From: Nitrosopumilus sp. Nsub
GTDB lineage: Archaea > Thermoproteota > Nitrososphaeria > Nitrososphaerales > Nitrosopumilaceae
Length of the DNA stretch: 64,000 nt
NCBI RefSeq assembly: GCF_001541925.1
Contig: NZ_LQMW01000008.1
Span: forward strand, 78,996 to 142,995
Direction: 5' to 3'
In this document: one piece after another, positions 15,980 to 25,691 of the stretch
How positions within the stretch are numbered: the stretch's first letter is position 1
How the letters are laid out: each line of letters begins with the position of its first letter
Made by a program: the position numbers and the translations under genes
Notes under the pieces: model-generated
What the model was told of the DNA's origin: nothing
Seen by the model: only the letters and a program-made list of their open reading frames with translations
The model's database searches: none

Positions 15980-16819
15980 CTATGCATACCCTTTTGCTAT
16001 TTTGACATTCTCAAAATCATCTCTATCATCATCAATTGGTGTTTCTAAAATTATTGGAATTTTTTTCTTGTTTGCAAATTTAACAACAGATTTTATTCCT
16101 TCTTCACCTATTCCTCCTAATCCTAAATGATAATGCCTGTCAAGATTGCATCCAATTTCTCCTCTTGCATCGTTTAAATGAAGAATTTTCAAATTTTTAA
16201 CTCCAACATGTTTGTCAAATTCTTTAAAAGTTTCTTTTACTTTGTCTTCTGTACGTAAATCATATCCTGCAACAAATGCATGACACGTATCTAGACAAAC
16301 ACCAAATTTTTTTTCTGGTTTCAATTGTTTAAAAATTTCACCAAGCTGCTGAAAATCTGAACCAACAGAATTTTTTTGCCCTGCAGTATTTTCTAGTAAA
16401 ATTTTAACATCATTTTTTGTTTGACCAGCTTTTGTTAGGGCTTTAACTAATTTTTTAATTCCAGCTTCTTCTCCAGTTCCTAAATGACTACCAAGATGTG
16501 TTACCAAATATGGTATTCCTAGTTGTGCACATCTTTCAACTTCATTAATCAATGTTTTAACTGATTTTTCAAACCCATCATCTTTTGGAGTAGCTAAATT
16601 TGGTAAATATGGCATATGTGCACATGTTGCCAATCTATCAATTTTACTTGCTTTTAGTTTTGATTTGAATAAGTCAATATCCTCTTTTGTTAGATCCTTT
16701 GCATGCCATCCTCTTGGATTTCTTGTAAAAATCTGAAATGCAGAACATTCTCTTTCAACTGCATTATCTACTGATTTATCTATTGAACCAGATATTGAGA
16801 CATGGCAACCTACTTGCAT
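15980..16819 (-). CDS. nfo: Endonuclease IV (AP endonuclease, Nfo)
   Basis: The 279-residue TIM-barrel protein shows the zinc-trinuclear site motifs of endonuclease IV: GCHVSISG at the start, FTRNPRGWHAK, HMPYLPNLA, THLGSHLGTG, LLENTAGQKNSVGSDF, GVCLDTCHAFVAGYD, HLNDARGEIGCNLDRHYHLGLGGIG and ILETP. It cuts DNA 5' of abasic sites in base excision repair. Length is normal. It lies 31 bases upstream of glyS on the same strand and is divergent from the primase genes. Confidence 0.96.
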   Translation of the reverse strand: MQVGCHVSISGSIDKSVDNAVERECSAFQIFTRNPRGWHAKDLTKEDIDLFKSKLKASKIDRLATCAHMPYLPNLATPKDDGFEKSVKTLINEVERCAQLGIPYLVTHLGSHLGTGEEAGIKKLVKALTKAGQTKNDVKILLENTAGQKNSVGSDFQQLGEIFKQLKPEKKFGVCLDTCHAFVAGYDLRTEDKVKETFKEFDKHVGVKNLKILHLNDARGEIGCNLDRHYHLGLGGIGEEGIKSVVKFANKKKIPIILETPIDDDRDDFENVKIAKGYA

Positions 16820-16905
16820 ATTTAATTAATTTCTTAAAACATAATTTAAACCAGCGTTCAAAAATTAAGAACCAGATTTTTATGTAAATTATTCAATTAA
16901 TAATC

Positions 16906-17934
16906 ATGCTAGTTCTTGGACAAGATGAAAAAGCAAAATATCCCTTTTTGGCTGATGCAGGAGAATATTTGAAAGATAAGGGCTTTTCTTTAACTCAATT
17001 TGGTAGCGATCCAGTTCTAAAATTATCAGTTGAAAAAGCACTACATAGAATTAAAGTTGCAGCAGCAGGTGAAGTGTATAAATCAGATTTGATTGATGGT
17101 CAAGCATCAAAAGATTATGTTCTTGAAAGAGAAGTATTTTCTTTTCTTTTAGCAATAGTTTTGATTAAATTAACTGGCATGTCTACACTTGTCAAAAGAT
17201 TTGCTTTAGCTGAAGCTAGAAGAGCAGAAAATTATTTGGAAAAGGATTTAGGCAATGCATCTAATAAATCAAAAATTGATTTAGCAACTAGAATTATTTA
17301 TGATTTGTTCAATATTGAAATCATTAAAGAAAATGATTTTTTTGTAATGCCTGTATCTGATTACTTAAAACACTCAGTTACTTTTCACGAACGTGAATGG
17401 AAATTAATCAATAGACATGTTGAAAATGGAAAAGTATTCCTTACTCCTGATAAGACAGTTAGATTAATTCGAAAAGAATTAGGCAATTACATAAGTTCTA
17501 AAATCACAAATGCACCTAAACCATCTATGATCCCTGGACTTGAAAAAATTGTTGATGAATTAATTACAATTTCTAAAAAACTCACACCAACTTATACAAT
17601 TACTACTGGTGAATATCCGCCATGTATCAAACATGCAATTGATGTACTTGAAAAGGGTGAAAATCTTCCACACTCAGGAAGATTCATGCTTGCAACTTTT
17701 CTTTTATCTCGAGGACAAACAGTTCAACAAATTGCACCTTTATTCAAAAACGCACCTGATTACAATTCTCGAGTAACACTTTACCAACTAAATCATCTTG
17801 CAGGAACTTCAGGTAGTGCAACAACATATGCTTGTCCTTCGTGTGAAAAATTAAAAACACAGGATCTCTGTTTTATTACAAAAGAATGTGATAATATCAT
17901 TAATCCATCCCAATTTGGAAAAAAGAGAAAATAA
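16906..17934 (+). CDS. priL: DNA primase large subunit PriL
   Basis: The 342-residue protein has the N-terminal helical domain and the C-terminal iron-sulfur domain of archaeal/eukaryotic PriL. The cysteines in YPPCIKHAI, TYACPSCEKLKTQDLC and ITKEC can supply the 4Fe-4S ligands, and LPHSGRFMLATFLL and DYNSRVTLYQLNHLAG are family segments. PriL partners PriS to make RNA primers. Its stop overlaps the ATG of priS (TAATG), so the two are co-translated. Confidence 0.94.
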   Translation: MLVLGQDEKAKYPFLADAGEYLKDKGFSLTQFGSDPVLKLSVEKALHRIKVAAAGEVYKSDLIDGQASKDYVLEREVFSFLLAIVLIKLTGMSTLVKRFALAEARRAENYLEKDLGNASNKSKIDLATRIIYDLFNIEIIKENDFFVMPVSDYLKHSVTFHEREWKLINRHVENGKVFLTPDKTVRLIRKELGNYISSKITNAPKPSMIPGLEKIVDELITISKKLTPTYTITTGEYPPCIKHAIDVLEKGENLPHSGRFMLATFLLSRGQTVQQIAPLFKNAPDYNSRVTLYQLNHLAGTSGSATTYACPSCEKLKTQDLCFITKECDNIINPSQFGKKRK

Positions 17935-19058
17935 TGAATGAAATTAATATTAAATTTTTAGAGGATTCATTTAAAAAATATTATTTTAATCATTTTGAAC
18001 TAATCCCTATACCTCAACGTACACCCGAAAGGGAATTTGGTTTTCAAAAATTCAATTCTAGTTTTTTTAATAGACACATTTCATTAAAAGATGGTAAAGA
18101 ATTACGTCTACTATTTATGCAAAATACTCCATCTGACGTTTATTGTTCAAATGCATATTATGCATTCCCAAATTCCCCAATGAATGAAAAAGATTGGAAA
18201 GAAGCTGATTTAATTTTTGATATTGATGCTAAAGATCTTGATTTACCCTGTAGGCCTAATCATACTGTATCTATTTGTAACCAATGTAGTGAAATTACAA
18301 AAAATAATAATCAATGCACAAAATGTAATTCAAATAAATTAGAAAAAAAATCTTTACCCTGTAAAACTTGTATGAATGCATCAAAAGTTGAAGTTAAAAA
18401 ATTAACTGAAATTTTAATTAATGATCTAGGAATTGAAAAAGAAAATATTCAAATTTATTTTTCTGGTAATGAAGGATTTCATGTTTATGTTTTTAATTCA
18501 CAATTTCAAAAACTTGGTTCAAAAGAAAGATCTGAACTTGTTGATTACATTATGTTTCGTGGAGCGATTCCGGAAACATTTGGAATGAAAAAATTTAAAC
18601 CTAATCGATCATCATTTCCAGATTTCAATCAAAATGGATGGAATGGAAGATTTTCTAAACAAGTTTTTGGTTCTAAATCAAAACGTTCAAAAATTATTTC
18701 AGAATTACTTGAAAATGGTTATTCTTCATTTCAAAAAACACTTGAACATGTTTCAGAAGAAATTGGTGTCAAAATTGATCCTAATGTAACAATGGATATC
18801 CATAGAATTTTTAGATTGCCTGGTTCAATTAATAGCAAAAGTGGTTTAACTAAACTTCTTTGTACTGATATCACAAAATTTGATCCATACAATGATGCAT
18901 GTTTTCTTAATGATGAACCTGTTGAAGTTTTAGCAACATGTCCAGTAGAATTTAAATTAAAAAATAAAAAATTTGGCCCATTTTTGAATGAAAAAATTTC
19001 AATACCAACATATGCTGCAGCCTATTTAATTTGTAAAAAATTAGCAACAATTGCTTAA
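17934..19058 (+). CDS. priS: DNA primase catalytic small subunit PriS
   Basis: The 374-residue protein contains the acidic catalytic motif LIFDIDAKDLDLPC (about 97-110), a zinc-binding knuckle (CNQCSEI, CTKCNS, CKTCMNA), the YFSGNEGFHVYVFN motif and HRIFRLPGSINSKSGL, all standard for archaeo-eukaryotic primase small subunits. It synthesises primers for replication with PriL, encoded one overlap upstream. Confidence 0.95.
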   Translation: MNEINIKFLEDSFKKYYFNHFELIPIPQRTPEREFGFQKFNSSFFNRHISLKDGKELRLLFMQNTPSDVYCSNAYYAFPNSPMNEKDWKEADLIFDIDAKDLDLPCRPNHTVSICNQCSEITKNNNQCTKCNSNKLEKKSLPCKTCMNASKVEVKKLTEILINDLGIEKENIQIYFSGNEGFHVYVFNSQFQKLGSKERSELVDYIMFRGAIPETFGMKKFKPNRSSFPDFNQNGWNGRFSKQVFGSKSKRSKIISELLENGYSSFQKTLEHVSEEIGVKIDPNVTMDIHRIFRLPGSINSKSGLTKLLCTDITKFDPYNDACFLNDEPVEVLATCPVEFKLKNKKFGPFLNEKISIPTYAAAYLICKKLATIA

Positions 19059-19099
19059 TTTTGCTGGTAAGGCTTTAATTTAGTGAATCATGACTCAAT

Positions 19100-21961
19100 G
19101 TGATTTTGTATAGTGCCTCTACTGATAAGCAGACTCCGCCACCTGATACTGGGAAATTCATCAGGTTAGCCATAATTGCAGTTATAGGAATTGTAATTTT
19201 TGTAATGGTCGGAAATCAAGCAGTAGTCTTATCAATGAATTTTACTGAATTTGGAGAACAATTCACAAAGCCGTTATACTATACCATTCTTTCAACTTTG
19301 ATTTTATCAGCAATTGCTCTTATTCGTGTAAATATTGCAGGTAGATCTTCCATTTTTTGGTATGGTATCAATACTGCAATAGGATTTATTGCTAGAGGTC
19401 CACAACAATCTGTTTCAGCTGATGTTCAAAGTTTTAGAGATTACAAATTAACCTCTCCACAATTCATTCTTTGGCAAATAACTAAGGTTTTGCTATTTGG
19501 AGCATTTTTTGCAAATATCATGTTTGGATTTGCAGCAATGTCCTTTATTGATGGAAATACTCTAGGTGTTGAAAATTTACCAAAATTATTCTCTTTACCA
19601 TTTGTAACTCCTGATACAAATCCAAACTATGCATCTGAAGAAGTCGTTCCAATGATTCCTGCATTAGTTATTTTGATTCCTCCGATTCTTGCTGCAATTG
19701 GTTTACGTTTAGTTTTGTACGTTGGTATTCATAGAATTATTGATGTTATTACAAGTTATTTGAAAGACTCTAAAGAAGGAAAACCACGTTTTCTAAATTA
19801 TGTTTCTACTGTTGAAGGAATTTTTGGAATTGCAATTTTGTGGGTTGGAATAAATCTTTTCTTCACTGATCAAATTGATTATAATACAAGATATGTAATA
19901 GGTGGAACACTTGCAATTGGCGCAGCTTTAATTGCATTTTCAGTAATTGATAGAATTAGAGCACGTGTGTTAACTCACATGTTTAAGCGTGATGTAATTA
20001 TTAGATTTGCTACAATTCTTCTAATTGGGTTAATAGTTGGTGGTACTGTTGCAGTTAACAATAGTATTGCTGATGCAAAGAAAATTGAATTTTTAGGACC
20101 ATATACTGCTCAACAAATTGGTGTTAATAGATATCTGGGAGAATTAAACAATGTTCAAGAAAATATTCATGATGTTCAACTAACGTCAGTTTCTTCAAAT
20201 AATATTAAAAATTATGTTAAACAAAATAGCGATGTATTAGATGTAATTCGAGTTTGGGATTGGGAAGCTGCATTTGCCAAATTAAAACCTGAGATAGGAC
20301 TAATTCCATATGTTGACTTTGAAGATAATGATATTCTTAGATTTAACAATACATTATATTGGACTGCTTCAATGAAACCAATTCTACCAACTTCAGTTAG
20401 TCTTGATAATAGATGGTATAATGAACATCTTGTTTACACTCACGTTCCAGAAGGATTTTTGACTTTAGAAGCAACTGATGGTCAGATTGTTGATAGTGGT
20501 GATTTTTTCAAACAAAGAGAAATTTACTATGGTGAAGGTGGTTTATTTGAACAAACATGGTCTGGTTATCCCACTGGAAGAGGTGATACTAGCGCAGAAT
20601 TAGGAGGTGTTTCTTATTCTGGAATTGGAGGTTTGGATGTTCCACCGCCATTAAGTTGGATTTTTGAACCAAACTTTTTGCTTTCATTCCCAGGCGAATC
20701 TGTTCATATAATGAGATACAAGGATGTAAATGATAGAATGGAAACGTTATATCCGTACTTCTTGTATGATTTGTTTGGAAAAGAATTGGATTCTTTACCA
20801 GTAACTGATGGTGAAAATTCTTATTGGCTTATACCATTAATCATTGGATTTGATACACGTGATGTTCCTTGGTCTGTTGGTAATCCGTATTTACGTTTAG
20901 TAGGTTATGCACTTGTTGATTCGTATAATGGTGATATTCAATTATTGAAAACTGGTGATGATTTCTTTTCAGAAATGTTTGCTAGTCAATACTCTGAACA
21001 ATTCAAACCAATGCCAGCTTGGTTAGAAGAACAAATTAGATATCCAGTTGAATTATTCAATTGGAAAACTGAGATGTATAATATTTACCATGTAACAAAT
21101 GTTGAAACATTCATCCAAGCAAATGAATTTTATGAAATTCCTAGAGGACTTGACACATATTATGTTGAAGCAAAACCACCTGGATTTGAACAAACATCAT
21201 TTTTGGGATTACTTTCATTGGAATTGAAAGGCTCACAAGGAAGAAATCTTGCAGGTTACATGGTTGTTGAAAATGATCTTGCTAATTTAGGTCAATTACA
21301 ATTTTATGAAATTCCTTTAGACTCTGAAACTAAATTAATTGGACCTACTGCAGTAAGAGAAGCTCTTGATAGAGATCCTGAATTTGCTCAATTGAAAACA
21401 TTATTGAGAAATCCAAGAATTGGTGATAATATTTTGTATCGTGTAGGTGACCATGATGTATACTTTATTCCTGTTTACACAGCAGGAGCAGGTGGAGTAG
21501 TAGCACAATTAGGTACAATTGCAGCAGTTGGTGCAGCATTTAATGGAGAATATTTTGTAGGATTAGGTGATACTCAGGAAGAAGCATTTGAACAATATTT
21601 GAAGAAAGTATCTGGTGTGGCATCAACAACCACAACTGCTGATGATGATTATGTTGAATTACTAAAATCTGATAGGATTGATATTATAAAATCTGTATTT
21701 GAAAATAATGAAATTGGAATTGCTGAACCAACATCAATTCAAATTCCGTTATCATTCAATGAAGGTGAATTATTCTTCTTTACTGAAGATGATCGTGCTG
21801 ATACAGAGGAATTCTTAGCCAAATTCATAGATGACTTTGTAAAACCACGTAGTGATAGAGTATTCATGTGGGAAGAAGACACAATTCTCAATATTGGTAC
21901 TGTGTATGTAAAAGATGGATTACCTGAAATACATTATGTATCAATTGAGGTTGGTAACTAA
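19100..21961 (+). CDS. UPF0182 family large membrane protein
   Basis: The 953-residue protein starts at GTG. The first 330 residues hold about seven hydrophobic helices. The rest is a large soluble part, probably extracellular, with the UPF0182 (COG1615) segments NNVQENIHDVQLTSV, RVWDWEAAFAKLKPE, FTHVP-like YTHVPEGFL, YYGEGG and RNPRIGDNILYRVG, ending in an acidic Thr-rich linker and a small domain. These proteins occur in actinobacteria, cyanobacteria and some archaea; the function is unknown. The next gene starts on the very next base. Confidence 0.88.
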   Translation: MILYSASTDKQTPPPDTGKFIRLAIIAVIGIVIFVMVGNQAVVLSMNFTEFGEQFTKPLYYTILSTLILSAIALIRVNIAGRSSIFWYGINTAIGFIARGPQQSVSADVQSFRDYKLTSPQFILWQITKVLLFGAFFANIMFGFAAMSFIDGNTLGVENLPKLFSLPFVTPDTNPNYASEEVVPMIPALVILIPPILAAIGLRLVLYVGIHRIIDVITSYLKDSKEGKPRFLNYVSTVEGIFGIAILWVGINLFFTDQIDYNTRYVIGGTLAIGAALIAFSVIDRIRARVLTHMFKRDVIIRFATILLIGLIVGGTVAVNNSIADAKKIEFLGPYTAQQIGVNRYLGELNNVQENIHDVQLTSVSSNNIKNYVKQNSDVLDVIRVWDWEAAFAKLKPEIGLIPYVDFEDNDILRFNNTLYWTASMKPILPTSVSLDNRWYNEHLVYTHVPEGFLTLEATDGQIVDSGDFFKQREIYYGEGGLFEQTWSGYPTGRGDTSAELGGVSYSGIGGLDVPPPLSWIFEPNFLLSFPGESVHIMRYKDVNDRMETLYPYFLYDLFGKELDSLPVTDGENSYWLIPLIIGFDTRDVPWSVGNPYLRLVGYALVDSYNGDIQLLKTGDDFFSEMFASQYSEQFKPMPAWLEEQIRYPVELFNWKTEMYNIYHVTNVETFIQANEFYEIPRGLDTYYVEAKPPGFEQTSFLGLLSLELKGSQGRNLAGYMVVENDLANLGQLQFYEIPLDSETKLIGPTAVREALDRDPEFAQLKTLLRNPRIGDNILYRVGDHDVYFIPVYTAGAGGVVAQLGTIAAVGAAFNGEYFVGLGDTQEEAFEQYLKKVSGVASTTTTADDDYVELLKSDRIDIIKSVFENNEIGIAEPTSIQIPLSFNEGELFFFTEDDRADTEEFLAKFIDDFVKPRSDRVFMWEEDTILNIGTVYVKDGLPEIHYVSIEVGN

Positions 21962-22504
21962 TTGCTTCTTGTTGTTGATAACGGATCTATCTATACAAAC
22001 CAATTAACTGATTTCTTAAAGGAAAAAAAAATTATTTTTGAAAAGTTTACTCCTGAATCTTTTAATTTGAATTCATTAAAAAATTATGAATCAATAATTC
22101 TATCTGGAAGAAGAAAAAATAATAAAAAAATTAATGAAGTAAATTCAAAAATAATTAATTTTTCAATAAATCATAACAAAAAATTACTTGGGATATGTTA
22201 CGGTGCAGAAATCTTGGCCCTTACACTAGGAGGTACTATAAGAAAATCCTCATCTATTCAAAAGGGTAATGAAATTATTGAAATTTTACAAAACAATTTG
22301 ACTCCAAAAAAATTAATTAATGTTTTTGAGAGTCATGCTTTTGAAATTTCTAAATTACCTAATATGCTAGTTGTAACTGGCAAATCAAAAAATTGTAAAT
22401 ATGAAATTATTCAACACAAAGAAAAACCGATTTTTGGAACTCAATTTCATCCTGAAATGAGTACTGATGGAAATAATTTAATTGAAAATTTTTGCTCACT
22501 TTGA
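21962..22504 (+). CDS. Class I glutamine amidotransferase (GMP synthase subunit A-like)
   Basis: The 180-residue protein starts at TTG directly after the UPF0182 stop. It has the triad motifs LLGICYGAEILAL (nucleophile Cys), FGTQFHPEMS (His and Glu) and an ESHAF segment as in GMP synthase glutaminase subunits. It therefore releases ammonia from glutamine for a partner synthetase, most likely GuaAB, which is not in this window. The SGRRKNNKK loop is unusually basic where GuaAA has a GGP motif, so another partner cannot be excluded. Confidence 0.8.
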   Translation: MLLVVDNGSIYTNQLTDFLKEKKIIFEKFTPESFNLNSLKNYESIILSGRRKNNKKINEVNSKIINFSINHNKKLLGICYGAEILALTLGGTIRKSSSIQKGNEIIEILQNNLTPKKLINVFESHAFEISKLPNMLVVTGKSKNCKYEIIQHKEKPIFGTQFHPEMSTDGNNLIENFCSL

Positions 22505-22538
22505 TTGATATTAATAACTCTCAAAATTTCTTGTAAAT

Positions 22539-23501
22539 ATGGAAGAAGAGGATCATCAATTACTCTTACCTTTAGTTGAGAATGAGAATATTTGTCTTCC
22601 TTTACCGATTAATGTTGTATCCAGATATTGGAATATTGAATTACCTATGGCTGAGGCTATTGATTCTGCAAAGAAATATTCTGATTTTAATGGAAGTATA
22701 ATTATTGAAGGAATTGAACTTGCTGAAAGACATGGATTATCTTGCAAAATTGTTCATTCATCCTTAAATGAATTAAAAAAAATTATTGATGCAGGAATAC
22801 CTCCAATAGTAATTCTTCCTGGAATTCCTGAAATTACACAACATGCTTCAGTAATTACTGGTTACAATGAAGATGAAAAAACAATTTTACATTATATTCA
22901 AAAAGGTAATCTAGAAGGAGAACAACAAGAGGGTGCAATACCTCAAGAAATTTTTGATAGAGAATGGTCTGAAGAAGGAAGACTGATGATAATTATCGCT
23001 CCTTCAGATATTTTATCAAAAATTACATTAGAAAATGATTCTAAAAATAGATCTAATCGGTTATGTTTTGATTCTGAAAAACAAAATATTTTACAAAACT
23101 ATTCAGAAGCACTATCATCATTAAAGGAATCTATAGAACTTGATCCAAATAATTCTACTGCCTTGCATTTGTATGCAACAATGCTAAATCAACAAAACGT
23201 ACCTGAATGTATTTCATTTTATGAACAAAGTTTCAAAATTAATACCAGATCATATTTAACATTTAATGGATTAGGAAATTTCTATTTAAAAACAAATGAG
23301 TTTGAAAAAGCAGAAAAGTTTTACAGTAAAGCAATTGAAATTAATCCAAAAAGATCAGCAAAAATTTACAAAAATCGTGCTTATCTACGTGAAAAATTAA
23401 ATAAAAATTCTGACGCCAAGGAAGATCTTAAATCATATTTGAAATATTTTCCAAAAGCACATGATAGAGGAATAATAGAGCAAGCAATAAGAGAAATTTA
23501 A
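22539..23501 (+). CDS. C39-like peptidase domain plus TPR repeats
   Basis: The 320-residue protein combines two parts. Residues 1-165 resemble peptidase C39-like domains: ENICLPLPINVVSRYWNI (Cys near the start of a helix), IDAGIPPIVILPG and QHASVITGYNEDEKTILHY (His then Asp/Asn), as in NISGYG-like cysteine folds. Residues 180-320 contain three tetratricopeptide repeats (YSEALSSLKESIELDPNNSTAL, NGLGNFYLKTNEFEKAEKFYS in pieces). The usual CGP of C39 is CLP here. Role unknown. It ends one base before the 3' end of the convergent tRNA-Gly. Confidence 0.7.
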   Translation: MEEEDHQLLLPLVENENICLPLPINVVSRYWNIELPMAEAIDSAKKYSDFNGSIIIEGIELAERHGLSCKIVHSSLNELKKIIDAGIPPIVILPGIPEITQHASVITGYNEDEKTILHYIQKGNLEGEQQEGAIPQEIFDREWSEEGRLMIIIAPSDILSKITLENDSKNRSNRLCFDSEKQNILQNYSEALSSLKESIELDPNNSTALHLYATMLNQQNVPECISFYEQSFKINTRSYLTFNGLGNFYLKTNEFEKAEKFYSKAIEINPKRSAKIYKNRAYLREKLNKNSDAKEDLKSYLKYFPKAHDRGIIEQAIREI

Positions 23502-23575
23502 TGCGGAATACGGGATTTGAACCCGTGACCTTCAGCTTGGGAAGCTGACGTCATACCAGACTAAACTAATTCCGC
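23502..23575 (-). tRNA. tRNA-Gly (anticodon CCC)
   Basis: The minus strand folds as a cloverleaf: acceptor GCGGAAT/ATTCCGC, anticodon stem TCAGC/GCTGA around loop TTCCCAA (anticodon CCC), T-arm ACGGG-TTCAAAT-CCCGT, discriminator A. CCA is not encoded. No intron. The 3' end abuts the stop codon of the C39-like/TPR gene. Confidence 0.96.
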
Positions 23576-23627
23576 TTACTGAATGATTTTCAAATATGAT
23601 TAAATATCTTAATTACAAATATTTTGT

Positions 23628-23801
23628 ATGGATGCAAAATGTCCTGAATGTGAAAGAGTTGCAATCTTAGATGATGATGTTACTAGTGTAAAGTGTCCTC
23701 ATTGTAATTTTGAAGCAGATTATGATACGTATCTTGAGATAATGAAAGATCATGCTATGAATATGGCATCAGATTATATTCCAGATCGACCTGGAATGTG
23801 A
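23628..23801 (+). CDS. 57-residue zinc-ribbon protein
   Basis: ATG at 23628, TGA at 23799-23801. Two CxxC pairs (AKCPECERV and VKCPHCNFE) form a zinc ribbon at the N-terminus, followed by an acidic helix (DYDTYLEIMKDHAMNMASDY) and a short IPDRPGM tail. It stands between tRNA-Gly and an opposing zinc-ribbon gene, whose stop is on the adjacent base. Function unknown. Confidence 0.65.
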   Translation: MDAKCPECERVAILDDDVTSVKCPHCNFEADYDTYLEIMKDHAMNMASDYIPDRPGM

Positions 23802-23924
23802 TTACCAATAATTCCCTTTATCTGAACAATCTAAATGGGCTCCACAATTTGAACAAAACATATGACATGCTTGCATGTCCACCATTTTGTTTTCACATCT
23901 TGGACATATGATCTCTTCACCCAT
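23802..23924 (-). CDS. 40-residue zinc-ribbon microprotein
   Basis: ATG at 23924, TAA ending at 23802. The product carries CPRC and CSNC pairs plus two more cysteines (MQACHMF and LDCSDKG), so one zinc site is likely. It is convergent with another zinc-ribbon gene and the two stop codons are on adjacent bases. Function unknown. Confidence 0.6.
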   Translation of the reverse strand: MGEEIICPRCENKMVDMQACHMFCSNCGAHLDCSDKGNYW

Positions 23925-23998
23925 GACTATCTTAGGAAATATTGATTTAAAAATAATGTCCAAAGGTTAATTAGTACTTCAACTTTTTTTTCGTATAC

Positions 23999-24397
23999 TT
24001 GGCAAATTTCAAGATTACAGTATCCGATATTAAAGGAAAGTCTCTATCTAAGGAACTTAAAGATAGTGATGCAAATCCATTACTAGGATTACAATTAGGA
24101 AATGAAACAGATGCTACAGTTGTTGGTCTTAGTGGAAAATTAAAACTAACTGGTGGTAGTGATAAATCTGGAGTTCCTATGAGAGATGATGTTCATGGTT
24201 CAGCAAGAAAACGTGTTTTACTTTCCAAAGGTGTTGGATTGCAAGATGCAGAACATGGTGATCGAGTAAGAAAATTAATTCGTGGAAATACAATCTCTGA
24301 AGAAATTTATCAAATAAATTGTAAATTTGATGGCGAATTACCAGTTGAAGCACCTGCTGAAGAATCAACTGAAAAAACTGAAGACAAGAAAGAATAA
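23999..24397 (+). CDS. rps6e: Ribosomal protein eS6
   Basis: The 132-residue protein starts at TTG (MANFKITVSDIKGKS). It has the eS6 core: LLGLQLGNETDA, LSGKLKLTGGSDKSGVPMRDDVHG and RVLLSKGVG, then GDRVRKLIRGNTISEEIYQIN. The C-terminal tail is Glu/Ala-rich and short, without the eukaryotic phosphorylation region. It belongs to the archaeal rps6e-aIF2gamma cluster and precedes aIF2 gamma by 31 bases. Confidence 0.96.
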   Translation: MANFKITVSDIKGKSLSKELKDSDANPLLGLQLGNETDATVVGLSGKLKLTGGSDKSGVPMRDDVHGSARKRVLLSKGVGLQDAEHGDRVRKLIRGNTISEEIYQINCKFDGELPVEAPAEESTEKTEDKKE

Positions 24398-24428
24398 CTT
24401 AACATATACCGATTCTATATTTTGACTC

Positions 24429-25691
24429 ATGCATTGGCGAGAAACGCTTCCTGATTGGTACATTAAAAAATATGGTTATCAACCATGTGTCAATATAGGA
24501 ACCTCTGGACATGTAGATCACGGAAAAACTAGTCTTATTCAAGCATTAACAGGTTCATGGACTAGTGTACATAGTCAAGAATTAAAACGTGGAATCACAA
24601 TACGTGTTGGTTATTCTGATGCTGCTTTTTACAAATGTAAAAAATGTGAAGAACCATTGGGATACTCTACTACTCCAAAATGTAATAATTGTGGAGATGA
24701 AAGTGAATTATCTAGAGTTGTAAGTTTTGTAGATAGTCCTGGACACGAAAGTTTGATGGCAAACATGCTTTCAGGCTCTGCCTTAATGGATGGAGCATTA
24801 TTGTTAGTTGCATCAAATGAACAAGTTCCTAGACCACAAACAAAGGAACATCTTTTAGCTCTTCAAACTCTAGGAATCAAACAAATAGTTATTCTTCAAA
24901 ATAAAGTGGATTTACTTTCTCGTGATGAAGTATTAGCAAATTATAATGATATCATCAAATTCGTTAAGGGAACAAATGCAGCAAAATCACCAGTCATTCC
25001 AATTTCTGCTCAATCTGGTTTAAATCTTGATGCATTAATCGGTTTAATTGAATCTACAATTGAAACACCTGAACGAGATGAAAAAGCTGATCCAGTAATG
25101 CATGTTTTACGTTCTTTTGATGTTAACAAACCTGGAATTAAATTGAAAGATATCAAAGGAGGTGTAATTGGCGGAAGTTTAACTCAGGGAATTTTTAATG
25201 TTGGTGACGAAATTGAAATTAAACCTGGTCTAATTAATGAAAAAAAGAAATCATATGAACCAATTCTCACAGAAATTACATCATTAGGAACTGCTGCAGG
25301 AATTGTTGAATCAGTTAAACCTGGAGGCTTAGTTGCAATTGGTACCAAATTAGATCCATCCATGACTCGAAGTGATTCCTTTATTGGTTCGGTAATCGGC
25401 AAACCTGGAACACTTCCAGAAAATTCTACAAAACTAAAACTAAGTGTAAATTTATTTGATTCAGCTGTGGGAACTACTGAAGATATCAAAGTAAATCCTA
25501 TTCAAAATGGTGAATTACTTCGATTAAACATTGGAACTGCTCCTGTTTTAGGTAAAGTCACAAAAGTCAAATCATCTAATGTAGAAATTGAACTTAGACG
25601 ACCTGCTTGCATCTTTGAAGATGGACATGTCGCAATAAGTAGAAGAATTGCTGAAAGATGGAGATTGATTGGTGCAGGTATAGTTGGTTGA
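24429..25691 (+). CDS. eif2g: Translation initiation factor aIF2 gamma subunit
   Basis: The 420-residue GTPase has G1 GHVDHGKTSL (about 27-36), G2 near KRGITIRVGY, a zinc knuckle (CKKC and CNNC), G3 DSPGHE, G4 NKVD and G5 SAQSG, followed by EF-Tu-like beta-barrel domains II and III. It delivers initiator Met-tRNA to the small ribosomal subunit with aIF2 alpha (encoded 1 kb downstream on the other strand). Its 3' end overlaps the PIN-domain gene by 8 bases, a conserved archaeal neighbour. Confidence 0.97.
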   Translation: MHWRETLPDWYIKKYGYQPCVNIGTSGHVDHGKTSLIQALTGSWTSVHSQELKRGITIRVGYSDAAFYKCKKCEEPLGYSTTPKCNNCGDESELSRVVSFVDSPGHESLMANMLSGSALMDGALLLVASNEQVPRPQTKEHLLALQTLGIKQIVILQNKVDLLSRDEVLANYNDIIKFVKGTNAAKSPVIPISAQSGLNLDALIGLIESTIETPERDEKADPVMHVLRSFDVNKPGIKLKDIKGGVIGGSLTQGIFNVGDEIEIKPGLINEKKKSYEPILTEITSLGTAAGIVESVKPGGLVAIGTKLDPSMTRSDSFIGSVIGKPGTLPENSTKLKLSVNLFDSAVGTTEDIKVNPIQNGELLRLNIGTAPVLGKVTKVKSSNVEIELRRPACIFEDGHVAISRRIAERWRLIGAGIVG

